Shown: one piece after another, positions 45,215-53,504 of the stretch | Position numbering within the stretch: position 1 is the first letter of the stretch | Layout of the letters: every line of letters begins with the position of its first letter | Origin: Chitinophaga silvatica | Lineage (GTDB): Bacteria; Bacteroidota; Bacteroidia; Chitinophagales; Chitinophagaceae | NCBI RefSeq assembly: GCF_003419895.1 | Contig: NZ_QPMM01000014.1 | Span: 181,549-245,548, forward strand | DNA length: 64,000 nt | Direction of reading: 5' to 3' | The notes under the pieces: model-generated | What the model was told of the DNA's origin: nothing | Database searches by the model: none | Seen by the model: the letters and a program-made list of their open reading frames with translations, nothing else | Position numbers and translations under genes: made by a program

Positions 45215-46039
45215 ATGAAGAGTAGAGTTTACAAGCCTCACCCGGCCCTACAAGACTTTGTTAACTGTTATAATATCTATGGAGTAGATTTTTCCGAATC
45301 CGGATTAACTAATCAATATCGTTTTGTACCTGCCTACCAACGTTATATAATTTTTTATCTTGAAGATCCAATTAAAGTATTCAAAAAAGAGAATGATGGT
45401 TTTATAATCAAACCCACTTGTGTGACCATCGGACCTCAGGAACAGGCTGTAACCCTTGATATGGGCAAAAAGCATCTTGCCTTATGTATAGCTTTTCAAC
45501 CAAGTGGCTTACATCGACTTCTAAAGGTTCCCATGTCGGAGCTCTATGAGCAGGATTTTGATACCCGCCTTTTGTTGGGCAATGAAATTGATGAAATTAC
45601 TGAAAGATTGAAAGGAGCGGATGATTGGGATCATATGATCAATATCGTTGAGTTTTACTTACTGAAACGTATCTCAGCGCTCAAGCCTCTGTTGCCGGTA
45701 GATAAAGCCATGGCCGAATTGGTAAGGAGCCAGGGTAGAGTATCTATGGAGGAATTGGCCTCCCTGGCCTGTCTGAGCTTAAGACAGTTCGAAAGAAAAT
45801 GTAATGAGCGCTTAGGAATGTCGCCCAAGCAATATGCAACCCTAATCCGATTTTGTAAAGCCTATCAGATGAAAGAGTTGTTTCCCCAGAAAACATGGAC
45901 TGAAATAGCCTACCATAGTGGGTATTACGACCAAATGCACTTTATCAAAGACTTCAAGAAATTTGCCGGAATTACCCCCTCATTTATACAGGAAGAAGAG
46001 CTGAAAGCTACTATCAGGTTACATAAATACATGGAGTAG
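45215..46039 (+). CDS. AraC-family transcriptional regulator
   Basis: A 274-residue regulator with an N-terminal DUF6597-like sensing domain (KPHPALQDFVNCYNIYG opening) and two C-terminal helix-turn-helix units: VSMEELASLACLSLRQFERK and TWTEIAYHSGYYDQMHFIKD, with FKKFAGITPSFI completing the AraC signature (about 175-260). It is divergent from the epimerase operon with a 102-bp gap and may control it. Confidence 0.92.
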   Translation: MKSRVYKPHPALQDFVNCYNIYGVDFSESGLTNQYRFVPAYQRYIIFYLEDPIKVFKKENDGFIIKPTCVTIGPQEQAVTLDMGKKHLALCIAFQPSGLHRLLKVPMSELYEQDFDTRLLLGNEIDEITERLKGADDWDHMINIVEFYLLKRISALKPLLPVDKAMAELVRSQGRVSMEELASLACLSLRQFERKCNERLGMSPKQYATLIRFCKAYQMKELFPQKTWTEIAYHSGYYDQMHFIKDFKKFAGITPSFIQEEELKATIRLHKYME

Positions 46040-46618
46040 TCCTAAAAGATGTCGGTTTTATACTATGATGATGTTGCTTGTCATGATAACTTTGCGGCAT
46101 CGGATTCAGTACCCGACTTTTCACTATAAGGTAGCAAAATCAGTTCGTCAGCTTAACTGATTAAGAATGCAATTACATTTAAAAGAAATGATTGTCGCTC
46201 CCTTGACTGTATACAACAGTTGTAATGTAACCTATACCTGAAGATATGAACGCCATTCTAAAATCGGGTAAAGTAGTTCATTCAGCGTTAGTTACCCCAA
46301 TATTTGAGTAAAATGAAAATCATTGAGTATATAAATTAAAACTGTTGCCAACGACTGATAGATGAAATTTGGGATGAAAACCATTTTCATCAACCAATAT
46401 TCTAAATCTAACTAAATTCTATTCTATTTCTTGATCCTATTTAAAGAGACCGTTCATCTTAATGAATAGTAGTCCTGTTTTGCTGTTTCCTTGGGGAAGG
46501 AAATCATTACGGGGTCACAGTTACCGGCTGTCTTTACTTTGTAGAGACAGCCTTCCTATTTATACCTTATTTTTGTAAGTGATATTTAATTTGAAACCAG
46601 CTATAAGAACTTACTAAA
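46040..46618. other. 579-bp non-coding region
   Basis: No convincing gene was found on either strand. Small inverted repeats are present: GATGAAAA/TTTTCATC at 46373-46391, TTTCCTT/AAGGAAA at 46486-46503 and GGCTGTCT/AGACAGCC at 46526-46552. TATTTTTG at 46568-46575 matches the -7 consensus for the DUF2200 gene downstream, without a well-spaced TTG. A small RNA is possible but not shown. Confidence 0.5.
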
Positions 46619-46969
46619 ATGGATAATACAAGAGTCTATAAAATGTCTTTTGCCAGCGTTTATCCGCACTATATTCAAAAGGCTGAGAGGAAAAATCGTA
46701 CAAAGGAAGAAGTTGATGAAATAATATTTTGGCTTACCGGCTACGATAGCCAAAAGCTTCAGCAACAGATCGACAACAAAACAGATTTTGAAACCTTTTT
46801 TGCGGAGGCTCCGCAAATCAATCCTAATGTTTCCAAAATTACAGGCGTAATTTGCGGCTACCGGGTAGAAGAAATTGAGGATAAGCTAATGCAGAAAGTT
46901 CGCTATTTAGATAAGCTGATAGATGAACTGGCAAAGGGGAAAGCGATGAATAAGATTTTAAGGCAGTAA
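46619..46969 (+). CDS. DUF2200 family protein
   Basis: A 116-residue soluble protein with the family pattern: VYKMSFASVYPHYIQKAERK at the start, RTKEEVDEIIFWLTGYD in the middle, and ITGVICGYRVEEIEDKLMQK toward the end. No function is known for this family. It stands alone, convergent with the MdaB-like gene, with a strong shared terminator between them. Confidence 0.88.
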   Translation: MDNTRVYKMSFASVYPHYIQKAERKNRTKEEVDEIIFWLTGYDSQKLQQQIDNKTDFETFFAEAPQINPNVSKITGVICGYRVEEIEDKLMQKVRYLDKLIDELAKGKAMNKILRQ

Positions 46970-46984
46970 GTCTTTTGTATATAT

Positions 46985-47024
46985 AAAAAGCCTCTGGAAA
47001 GTGATCTCTTTCCAGAGGCTTTTT
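46985..47024. terminator. Strong bidirectional terminator
   Basis: A perfect 17-bp stem (AAAAAGCCTCTGGAAAG and its complement) with a 6-nt loop between the convergent DUF2200 and MdaB-like genes; A and T runs flank it. Confidence 0.92.
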
Positions 47025-47030
47025 AAGTTT

Positions 47031-47657
47031 TTAAAGTGCCTGTAATTCGTTTATCTGTTTTTCAGCCATCAGCATTTCCTGCAAATGTTTGATATATTCC
47101 TTGTTATAGTTTGCAATTCGCTCAGCTGTAGCATTCTTCTCGATATCATGAAAATGGAACCCCTGAATTTTGTCCATACCTGTAAATTCATTCATTTTAT
47201 GGAAACCAAACATAATTCCGTCATCTACAGATCGCTGTTCAAAAAATTCACCTGGCAGCGTAAAAGCGGTGTCAGGCGCGTTCCAGGATGTGTTTACTGT
47301 ATATTTTTTTCCCTGCATTAATCCTCCTCTTCCATAGTTGATAGCCGGGTTCTTCCGGGTTCTTCCGTCACTGGCATACATTCCGTTCTGGTGGCCTGCG
47401 GTAAATACTTCATCTATGTATTTTTTCAATCCAAACGGTACCTGGAACCACCAAATTGGAGTGTTGTACATAACAATATCCGCCCATTTAAAGTTTTCAA
47501 CTTCAGCTACCGGATCATATCCATCGTTTATATTGGTAATACGGACTTCCTGTCCTTGTTCCAGCAAAAATTTGCTGCTCCAGTCGGTTATCAGGCTATT
47601 TAACTTACCTCCTGAATGCGCGAATACCTGTCCGCCGTTAATGATAAATATCTTCAT
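47031..47657 (-). CDS. mdaB: NAD(P)H quinone oxidoreductase, MdaB-like
   Basis: A 208-residue flavodoxin-fold FAD enzyme of the MdaB/NQO group that reduces quinones by two electrons and protects against oxidative cycling. Motifs are IFIINGGQVFAHSGGKLN at the start, WADIVMYNTPIWWFQVPFGL and GRGGLMQGKKYTVNTSWNAP in the middle. Length is normal. It is divergent from a LysR gene with a well-formed T-N11-A type dyad between them, so redox- or quinone-responsive control is likely. Confidence 0.88.
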   Translation of the reverse strand: MKIFIINGGQVFAHSGGKLNSLITDWSSKFLLEQGQEVRITNINDGYDPVAEVENFKWADIVMYNTPIWWFQVPFGLKKYIDEVFTAGHQNGMYASDGRTRKNPAINYGRGGLMQGKKYTVNTSWNAPDTAFTLPGEFFEQRSVDDGIMFGFHKMNEFTGMDKIQGFHFHDIEKNATAERIANYNKEYIKHLQEMLMAEKQINELQAL

Positions 47658-47675
47658 TGGTATAATTTTTATGAT

Positions 47676-47696
47676 TGATAATGCAAATTTCTATCA
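47676..47696. promoter_or_regulatory. LysR-type operator TGATA-N11-TATCA
   Basis: TGATA and TATCA form a perfect dyad with an 11-bp centre, the classical LysR box geometry, in the 98-bp gap between mdaB and lysR. A second dyad, TATCAT-AAAA-ATGATA, lies at 47736-47751 just before the lysR ATG, and the related TATCTC occurs at 47703-47708. These could be the recognition and activation sites. Confidence 0.6.
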
Positions 47697-47755
47697 CTTT
47701 TCTATCTCATTAAAATAATTTAAATTGCAGTCTTGTATCATAAAAATGATAGTTT

Positions 47756-48658
47756 ATGGGATGGAATCTCGAATGGCTTCGTACTTTTAAAGCCATATAT
47801 GAAACAGGAACACTATCTGCAGCAGCTCAGGAGCTTTATGTATCTCAACCCGGGGTTAGCCTGCATTTGAACTCCCTGGAAGCATTTATGGGGTATAAAT
47901 TATTCGACCGTTCGGCAAGGAAAATGGTTCCCACCGAAAAAGGAAAGAATCTCTATAACTGCGTTCTCGACCCATTGAAGAAACTGGAAGAGGCCGAAGA
48001 GCACTTTCATAAACGCTCTCAGGCAGAACGGCCAACCATCAGCCTTGGTATGTGCTTCGAAACTTTTCAGTATACCCTGGAAGAACATATTGCTGAGCTA
48101 CCATTCAACCTGATTATCAAATTTGGGGAATACCCCCAGATGCAGCAGGATTTGGATAATGGATTCCTTGATTTGATCATCACTCCACAAAGTGGTAATC
48201 AGCAAAACCTACTGTATGAACCTTTTTCCAAAGAGAAAATTGTGCTGATTGCTGGTAGCAAAACAGAAACTTCAGCACTCGAAGAATTATTGCAAACGGG
48301 AAAAACCAAGGAAGCAATTAGCTTATTGAAACAACAATTGTGGTATAGCACGGCTGCTGATATGGAGCATAGAAAAAACTTCTGGCAAAGGCATTTTGGT
48401 GAACATCCCGATTTCAGCCCTAATTATATAGTACCTAATATAAGCTCTATTATTCGCTGCCTGAGCGATGGCACCGGATTTTCAGTTGTACCGGATTTTC
48501 TCTGTGCTGAAGAAATAAAATCAGGAAAAATAAAATTGATTTGGGAAGGAAAAAATCCGCTCGAAAACACTCTTTACTTCGGAACCAGGAAAAAAACAAT
48601 GTACCAGGAAGAGATCAACAAACTGGAATCATTATTTAAGAAAAAATGGTTGGATTAA
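47756..48658 (+). CDS. LysR-family transcriptional regulator
   Basis: A 300-residue activator. The N-terminal winged helix is LEWLRTFKAIYETGTLSAAA followed by QELYVSQPGVSLHLNSLEAF (residues 4-43). The periplasmic-binding-like effector domain runs from about 95 to 295. It is divergent from mdaB and is the probable regulator of it. It ends 12 bp before a hairpin that contains the stop codon of the convergent gene. Confidence 0.93.
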   Translation: MGWNLEWLRTFKAIYETGTLSAAAQELYVSQPGVSLHLNSLEAFMGYKLFDRSARKMVPTEKGKNLYNCVLDPLKKLEEAEEHFHKRSQAERPTISLGMCFETFQYTLEEHIAELPFNLIIKFGEYPQMQQDLDNGFLDLIITPQSGNQQNLLYEPFSKEKIVLIAGSKTETSALEELLQTGKTKEAISLLKQQLWYSTAADMEHRKNFWQRHFGEHPDFSPNYIVPNISSIIRCLSDGTGFSVVPDFLCAEEIKSGKIKLIWEGKNPLENTLYFGTRKKTMYQEEINKLESLFKKKWLD

Positions 48659-48669
48659 TTAAAACGAAT

Positions 48670-48698
48670 ATCACTAACCGTTGCTAACGGTTAGTGAT
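48670..48698. terminator. Hairpin between convergent genes, containing a stop codon in its loop
   Basis: ATCACTAACCGTT and AACGGTTAGTGAT form a perfect 13-bp stem with a 3-nt loop. The TAG stop of the minus-strand DHFR-like gene (48684-48686) sits in the loop. Flanking T runs are short, so termination may be partial on both strands. Confidence 0.7.
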
Positions 48699-49241
48699 TT
48701 GTTCGGGTTCATAGGTAAGTTCTACTACACCAGATCTGAAAATTCTGGTATTTAATAATCTCAGGTTAAGCCTCTGCTTTAAGTCTTCAAATAACGGTTT
48801 ACCACTTCCCAGCACTACAGGGTGTACGGATAGCTTATAAACATCTATAAGCCCAGAATTGATAAATGTTTTTATAAGGTTTGCTCCCCCATAAAGCCAG
48901 ATGTCTTTACCTTTTTGCTGCTTGATTTCAGATACTTTTTTTGCTATGTCAGTGGTTATATAAGTTGCTTTTTCATCCTGGCGTGATTGACTCGAGAATA
49001 CAAACTTATTTTTAGCATGTATTCCCTGCCACATAATTCTTTCTGCAGGACTTGTATTTTCATCGGGTTCGAAATTTCCCCAGGCATCATAACTTACCCT
49101 GCCATAAAATATAGTATCTATACTTTCAATAAAAGTCTCGAAGTTCATATCATCATCCATAATGCACCAATCAACTTCTCCGTTTGCACCTTCAATAAAA
49201 CCATCTAAACTAACTGCTAAATTTAAAACTACCTTTTTCAT
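48684..49241 (-). CDS. Dihydrofolate reductase-like (RibD C-terminal domain) protein
   Basis: A 185-residue member of the same family as the protein at 16587-17153. It opens KKVVLNLAVSLDGFIEGANG, has FYGRVSYDAWGNF, the strand DIWLYGGANLIKTFINSGLI and KLSVHPVVLGSGKPLFEDL. It is likely an NADPH-dependent reductase of unknown substrate rather than a folate enzyme. It follows an AraC gene by 63 bp on the minus strand and may be its target. The last two codons and the stop form part of a terminator hairpin. Confidence 0.86.
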   Translation of the reverse strand: MKKVVLNLAVSLDGFIEGANGEVDWCIMDDDMNFETFIESIDTIFYGRVSYDAWGNFEPDENTSPAERIMWQGIHAKNKFVFSSQSRQDEKATYITTDIAKKVSEIKQQKGKDIWLYGGANLIKTFINSGLIDVYKLSVHPVVLGSGKPLFEDLKQRLNLRLLNTRIFRSGVVELTYEPEQITNR

Positions 49242-49304
49242 ATAAATCTATTTTCTGCAAAAAAAAGAAATCATTTAAAGTTCGATTTGTAAAAATGCGA
49301 CAAA

Positions 49305-50039
49305 TTATAGTTGAGAAGGAGCAAACCCTGTATTCCTTTTTATTTCATTAGTAAGATGAGCATGATCTGAATAGCCACACTCAAAAGCAATATCTAACAA
49401 CCTGCGATCATTGATCGGGTTTTTAATAATTGATAAAGCATTTTGAAAACGAATGATGTTTGAATATTCTTTGGGTGAAATCCCTAAATGAGTCTTGAAA
49501 TTTCTTTCCAGTTGTCTTACTGTTGTAAAGTTTCTTTTAGCAATGCTGGAAATGGGAAGTTGACCTTTCGTATGCCGAATATCCTCAATTACTGATTGTA
49601 AGGGTCTGTTATAATTTTCAATTTTGTTTAGGAAAAAATTGTTGAGATAATTGACAGGATCATTAATGATTTTGTTGATGTTGAATGAGTATGAATTATC
49701 AAATTCTACTGTACAATTTATTAGTTCATGTTGTGAATGATATTTATAAAAATTTGAAAAAGCCCCTGGCTTTAGGCATACTCCCAACAAATGAGTATTT
49801 GCATTTATGAAACTTTCCTTAAAAGTAGTCGTTGTTCCAACAACATAGGTTTTGCCGAATGTTAATTCCACACCACCATTATCTGTTTTGCAGGATTCCC
49901 CCAAATTAATTACCAGGCCGGGGCATCCGTCCGGGAAGTTCCGTTCCCATTGGTTGTCGTCTGTTGTTCCTTTCAATTCCCAGAAGGAATGGATATACGG
50001 CACTAGTTCTGCGCAAGGTTTTATTTCGTTATATTTCAT
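49305..50039 (-). CDS. AraC-family transcriptional regulator
   Basis: A 244-residue regulator. The N-terminal domain (about 1-130) begins YNEIKPCAELVPYIHSFWEL, the DUF6597-type sensing fold. The C-terminal DNA-binding part is PISSIAKRNFTTVRQLERNF and LLDIAFECGYSDHAHLTNEI, ending RNTGFAPSQL. It is upstream of a DHFR-like gene on the same strand and divergent from the SMP-30-like gene (96-bp gap). Confidence 0.92.
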   Translation of the reverse strand: MKYNEIKPCAELVPYIHSFWELKGTTDDNQWERNFPDGCPGLVINLGESCKTDNGGVELTFGKTYVVGTTTTFKESFINANTHLLGVCLKPGAFSNFYKYHSQHELINCTVEFDNSYSFNINKIINDPVNYLNNFFLNKIENYNRPLQSVIEDIRHTKGQLPISSIAKRNFTTVRQLERNFKTHLGISPKEYSNIIRFQNALSIIKNPINDRRLLDIAFECGYSDHAHLTNEIKRNTGFAPSQL

Positions 50040-50135
50040 TTGCTGTCAATATGACTTTCAGGCCTTTTCCTTTTGTTTTTTGGAAAAAAAATAACACAAT
50101 ATTTATTACCATTGTGGAAATAGACCTTAATAGCT

Positions 50136-51029
50136 ATGCAATTTAAACTTTATTCCACGTTACTGCTTAGTATTGCTTACTGCCAGCTAAGCGCTCAGTC
50201 GATGCCTCCAACTGTAGAACCTAATGCAGCTGTAGTATTGGTTTCAAGCCAATTCGCGTTTACGGAAGGTCCGGCTGCCGATAAAAAAGGAAACATCTAT
50301 TTTACAGATCAGCCTAATAATGCGATCTGGAAGTACGATAGAAACGGAAAGCTTTCTAAATTCCTTGAACCTGCCGGCCGCTCCAATGGCCTCTATCTCG
50401 ATCGTAAAGGTAATATTATAGCCTGTGCCGACGAAAAAGACGAGTTATGGCTCATCACTCCAAAAAAAGAAGTAAAGGTTTTAGTAAATAATTTTGGAAA
50501 TCATAGATTAAATGGGCCTAACGATGTATGGATTGCTCCGAACGGAGGGATTTACTTTACCGATCCATATTATCAGCGCGATTATTGGGATAGGAAATCA
50601 CCGGATATTAAAGAACAGCGGGTATATTACCTGGCCCCGGGAGCCACAGAACCTATTATAGCAGCTGAAGATATTAAGAAGCCTAATGGGGTAATTGGCT
50701 CCAGCGATGGAAAACGTGTATTTATTGCCGATATTGAAGCTGGAAAGGTATACAGTTATACCGTTGGTGCTGATGGTAAACTGATAAATCAGCAGCTTGT
50801 AACCAAATTTACTACTGATGGAATGACGCTTGACGAGGAAGGCAATTTATATATGTGTGGCAATGGTGTTAAGGTAGTGAATAAGGATGGGCAGGATATA
50901 GGACATATTCCTGTACCGGAAAGCTGGACAGCCAACGTTTGTTTTGGAGGGAAAGACAATAAATTACTCTTTATTACTGCCGGAAAAAGCATCTACACTG
51001 TAAAAATGAAAGTGCGGGGTGATAAATAA
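50136..51029 (+). CDS. SMP-30/gluconolactonase-family protein, secreted
   Basis: A six-bladed beta-propeller lactonase-like protein, 297 residues, with a signal peptide (residues 1-20, ending LSAQ). Metal-binding positions of the family are visible: Glu in FAFTEGPAADKKGNIYFTDQ, Asn/Asp in LNGPNDVWIAPNGGIYFTDP, and Asp in FTTDGMTLDEEGNLYMCGNG. Members hydrolyse sugar lactones; the periplasmic location and lack of sugar-operon neighbours leave the substrate open. Confidence 0.9.
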   Translation: MQFKLYSTLLLSIAYCQLSAQSMPPTVEPNAAVVLVSSQFAFTEGPAADKKGNIYFTDQPNNAIWKYDRNGKLSKFLEPAGRSNGLYLDRKGNIIACADEKDELWLITPKKEVKVLVNNFGNHRLNGPNDVWIAPNGGIYFTDPYYQRDYWDRKSPDIKEQRVYYLAPGATEPIIAAEDIKKPNGVIGSSDGKRVFIADIEAGKVYSYTVGADGKLINQQLVTKFTTDGMTLDEEGNLYMCGNGVKVVNKDGQDIGHIPVPESWTANVCFGGKDNKLLFITAGKSIYTVKMKVRGDK

Positions 51030-51043
51030 TCGCAGTAGAAAGG

Positions 51044-51082
51044 ATACAGGAAGATAGCTGAATGCCAGCCATCTTCCTGTAT
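51044..51082. terminator. Hairpin between convergent SMP-30-like and GNAT genes
   Basis: ATACAGGAAGATAGCTG pairs with CAGCCATCTTCCTGTAT (one A-C mismatch) around a 5-nt loop. On the plus strand a T-rich stretch follows (TTATTTTTT). Confidence 0.8.
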
Positions 51083-51088
51083 TGTCAG

Positions 51089-51619
51089 TTATTTTTTAGC
51101 TGGTAGTTCTAACCGCATCAGAATATCGGTCTGAATTGCATTACCGAGTTTAAAGTTGTGTTTATCGAATGGCTCAAAGCCATGATGCTTATAAAAAGAA
51201 ATTGCATTCGCATTCTCCTCCCATACACCAAGCCAGATAAACGGAGCATTAACAGCCTTGGCACTATCAATAGCCTGCTCCAATAATTGTTTACCTATAT
51301 TCTTGCCCTGAGAAGATTTCAAAACATAGATCCGTTCAATTTCTACTGCTTTACTATTAAAAAGCTCGCTTTGTGCTTTTCTATAATTGAGTTTAAGGAA
51401 GCCAACAGGCTCCAGTTTATTCATTGCCCAGTAAAATTCGGAATCGGGATTCGATAATTCTGAAGTAAGCTTGGGAATTGTGAAGTTTTGCTGCGTATAA
51501 AGTAACATATCTTCAGGTGTATTTGAGGCGGCAAAACTCTCTTCAAAAGTAAGTCGGGCTAATTTCTGCAAAAGCTCTACTTCTGCTGTTATAGCCGGCA
51601 CGATAAGAATACTGTCCAT
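51089..51619 (-). CDS. GNAT-family N-acetyltransferase
   Basis: A 176-residue acetyl-CoA-dependent acetyltransferase. The acetyl-CoA loop is VLKSSQGKNIGKQLLEQAID (Q/RxxGxG/A pattern), preceded by strand AVEIERIY and followed by IWLGVWEENANAISFYKHHG, the family's motif B. Substrate unknown. It is divergent from the papain-like gene with a 36-bp gap. Confidence 0.9.
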   Translation of the reverse strand: MDSILIVPAITAEVELLQKLARLTFEESFAASNTPEDMLLYTQQNFTIPKLTSELSNPDSEFYWAMNKLEPVGFLKLNYRKAQSELFNSKAVEIERIYVLKSSQGKNIGKQLLEQAIDSAKAVNAPFIWLGVWEENANAISFYKHHGFEPFDKHNFKLGNAIQTDILMRLELPAKK

Positions 51620-51655
51620 TAGTCAATAGCAATTATATTTATGAAAATTTAGGGT

Positions 51656-52303
51656 ATGAACTTGAAAATAAAGAGAACATTGACAATACTATTGCCAGTA
51701 CTCGTCATAGGTGGAATGCTGCTTGCCAGAGAAACTTTTCAAAGCCACAAGGCTACCAAACTACCTGATATTCAAGAGGGTGATATTATTTTTCAGATAT
51801 CAGAATCCGATCTGAGTACTGCCATTCAATTAGCTACACATTCCAAATATAGTCATTGCGGTATAATTTTTAAAAAGCAAGATGGCTGGTATGTATATGA
51901 AGCATTGCAACCTGTTAGATATACGCCTATCCGTCAATGGATTGCAAACGGAAAAAATCATCATTACATCATCAAACGTCTAAAAAATGCTACTACGGTA
52001 TTGTCGGCTGCTATTGTCGATAAAATGAAAGCAATAGGAGAGCAGTACAATGGAAAAGATTATGATTTTTATTTTGGATGGTCCGATGACCGCATTTATT
52101 GCTCAGAACTGGTATGGAAAATATATCATGAGGCTACCGGACTCGAAATCGGGAAATTACAGACTTTAAGAAGCTTCGACTTATCTAGTCCACAGGTTAA
52201 ACAACAAATGGAGCTAATCTACCATGGGAAAATTCCACTCGATGAGCCAATCATTTCTCCTGTAAGTATGTTTGAATCTACCCTGCTAACCGAAATAAAA
52301 TGA
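51656..52303 (+). CDS. YiiX/YaeF-like permuted papain-fold hydrolase
   Basis: A 215-residue protein with an N-terminal membrane anchor or uncleaved signal (LTILLPVLVIGGMLL). The permuted NlpC/P60-like fold is shown by LPDIQEGDIIFQIS, the catalytic His67 in SKYSHCGIIF, and the catalytic Cys149 in RIYCSELVWK. Family members cleave amide or ester bonds in peptidoglycan or lipids; the exact substrate is unknown. It acts outside the cytoplasmic membrane. Its stop is 2 bp from the convergent arsR-type gene. Confidence 0.85.
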   Translation: MNLKIKRTLTILLPVLVIGGMLLARETFQSHKATKLPDIQEGDIIFQISESDLSTAIQLATHSKYSHCGIIFKKQDGWYVYEALQPVRYTPIRQWIANGKNHHYIIKRLKNATTVLSAAIVDKMKAIGEQYNGKDYDFYFGWSDDRIYCSELVWKIYHEATGLEIGKLQTLRSFDLSSPQVKQQMELIYHGKIPLDEPIISPVSMFESTLLTEIK

Positions 52304-52305
52304 TT

Positions 52306-52632
52306 CTACAGGTCTTCCTTTCTTCTTTTAAGCGGAATTCGCCTGCTTATATATGGCTCCTGGAAGTCTGACCAGAAATGCTGATATTGACTTACCCATT
52401 TCCCCACTTCAGCCAATTCGCTGAGAACAACCGTACAATACCTTTCACGTCCTTCCTTTCGGATAGTGACAAGGCCACAGTCCAGCAGTATTCGTAAATG
52501 TTTAGAGATGGCCGGGCGCGTCATTTCGAAATTATGTGCCACGGCATTAACCGGCAGCGACGCATTAGCTAATAAACTGATAATCTGCCGTCTTGTAGGA
52601 TCGGCAATGGCTTGAAATACATCTCGCCTCAT
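52306..52632 (-). CDS. ArsR-family winged-helix regulator (SdpR-like)
   Basis: A 108-residue metal-independent-type ArsR protein: MRRDVFQAIADPTRRQIISL, LPVNAVAHNFEMTRPAISKH, LRILLDCGLVTIRKEGRERY. No Cys metal site of the ELCVC type is present. Such regulators are usually followed by an SRPBCC (AHSA1) gene; here none follows on the same strand. It is divergent from the SGNH gene (90-bp gap). Confidence 0.9.
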   Translation of the reverse strand: MRRDVFQAIADPTRRQIISLLANASLPVNAVAHNFEMTRPAISKHLRILLDCGLVTIRKEGRERYCTVVLSELAEVGKWVSQYQHFWSDFQEPYISRRIPLKRRKEDL

Positions 52633-52722
52633 GAGGTAACCGTTTGGTTACGAAAATAATGTAAAAAAATTTAGGACTAATCCACAACTCTGATTATTTT
52701 AATGATCCAAATTTCAACCACT

Positions 52723-53487
52723 ATGCTTAAAAAGTTCCCTGGCCTGTTTTCCGCTCTGATACTTATGGCTTCCATGGCCATAGGACAAACGAAGCAAGTT
52801 AATATCGTATTTATCGGAAATAGTATCACCAGAGGCGCCGGGTTACAGCATCCTAAAGAAGAAGCTCCCCCGGTTAAGGCAGTTGAATGGTTGCGTTCTA
52901 AACTAAAAGCAACTATTGCTTTCAGTAATCAGGGAGTAAGTGGTTCTACAACGCTCGATTTCCTGCCTTCCGTTAATCGTTTATTCAATAACGTAGTAAC
53001 AGCGGCTAATGAATTTAATGGTAATACCCAGGCTTTACTGGTGTTTTCCATGGTGCTGGGAACAAATGATTCTGCAATTGAAGGGCCTAATGGCTCGCCT
53101 GTTTCATCGGCCCAATATGAGAAAAATATAAAAGCAATTATAGATTCATTACTGGCGCTATATCCAAAATGTATCATAGTTTTACATCATCCAATCTGGT
53201 ATAGCCCCAATACTCAAAATAGTTCCCGCTACCTGGGTGCAGGGTTGGCTCGTTTACAAACGTATTTTCCTATTCTTGATAAAATGCCCAAAACATATCC
53301 TGGTAAAGTTTATGTTGGCTATACTCAAGGGTTCAAATTTTTTAGTAAACATCCGGAATTATTCATCCAGGAACAGGGAGCTCAGGGAATCTTTCAACTT
53401 CATCCAAATGCAGACGGAGCCGCTAAACTCGGTACAGATTGGGGCAAAGCCATTCAGATAATCCTTAAAACTAAGGGTATTAATTAA
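52723..53487 (+). CDS. SGNH/GDSL-family esterase, secreted
   Basis: A 254-residue hydrolase with a signal peptide from the ATG at 52723 (MLKKFPGLFSALILMASMAI in part, ending GQ). Block I is VFIGNSITRG with nucleophile Ser34, block III is VLGTNDSAIE and block V is QLHPNADGAAKLG with the Asp/His pair displaced to the HPNADG form typical of sialate-O-acetylesterase or carbohydrate-esterase relatives. It is followed 17 bp later by a small unknown gene. Likely removes acyl groups from glycans or lipids in the periplasm. Confidence 0.9.
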   Translation: MLKKFPGLFSALILMASMAIGQTKQVNIVFIGNSITRGAGLQHPKEEAPPVKAVEWLRSKLKATIAFSNQGVSGSTTLDFLPSVNRLFNNVVTAANEFNGNTQALLVFSMVLGTNDSAIEGPNGSPVSSAQYEKNIKAIIDSLLALYPKCIIVLHHPIWYSPNTQNSSRYLGAGLARLQTYFPILDKMPKTYPGKVYVGYTQGFKFFSKHPELFIQEQGAQGIFQLHPNADGAAKLGTDWGKAIQIILKTKGIN

Positions 53488-53504
53488 AATACTACCTTCG
53501 TTTT

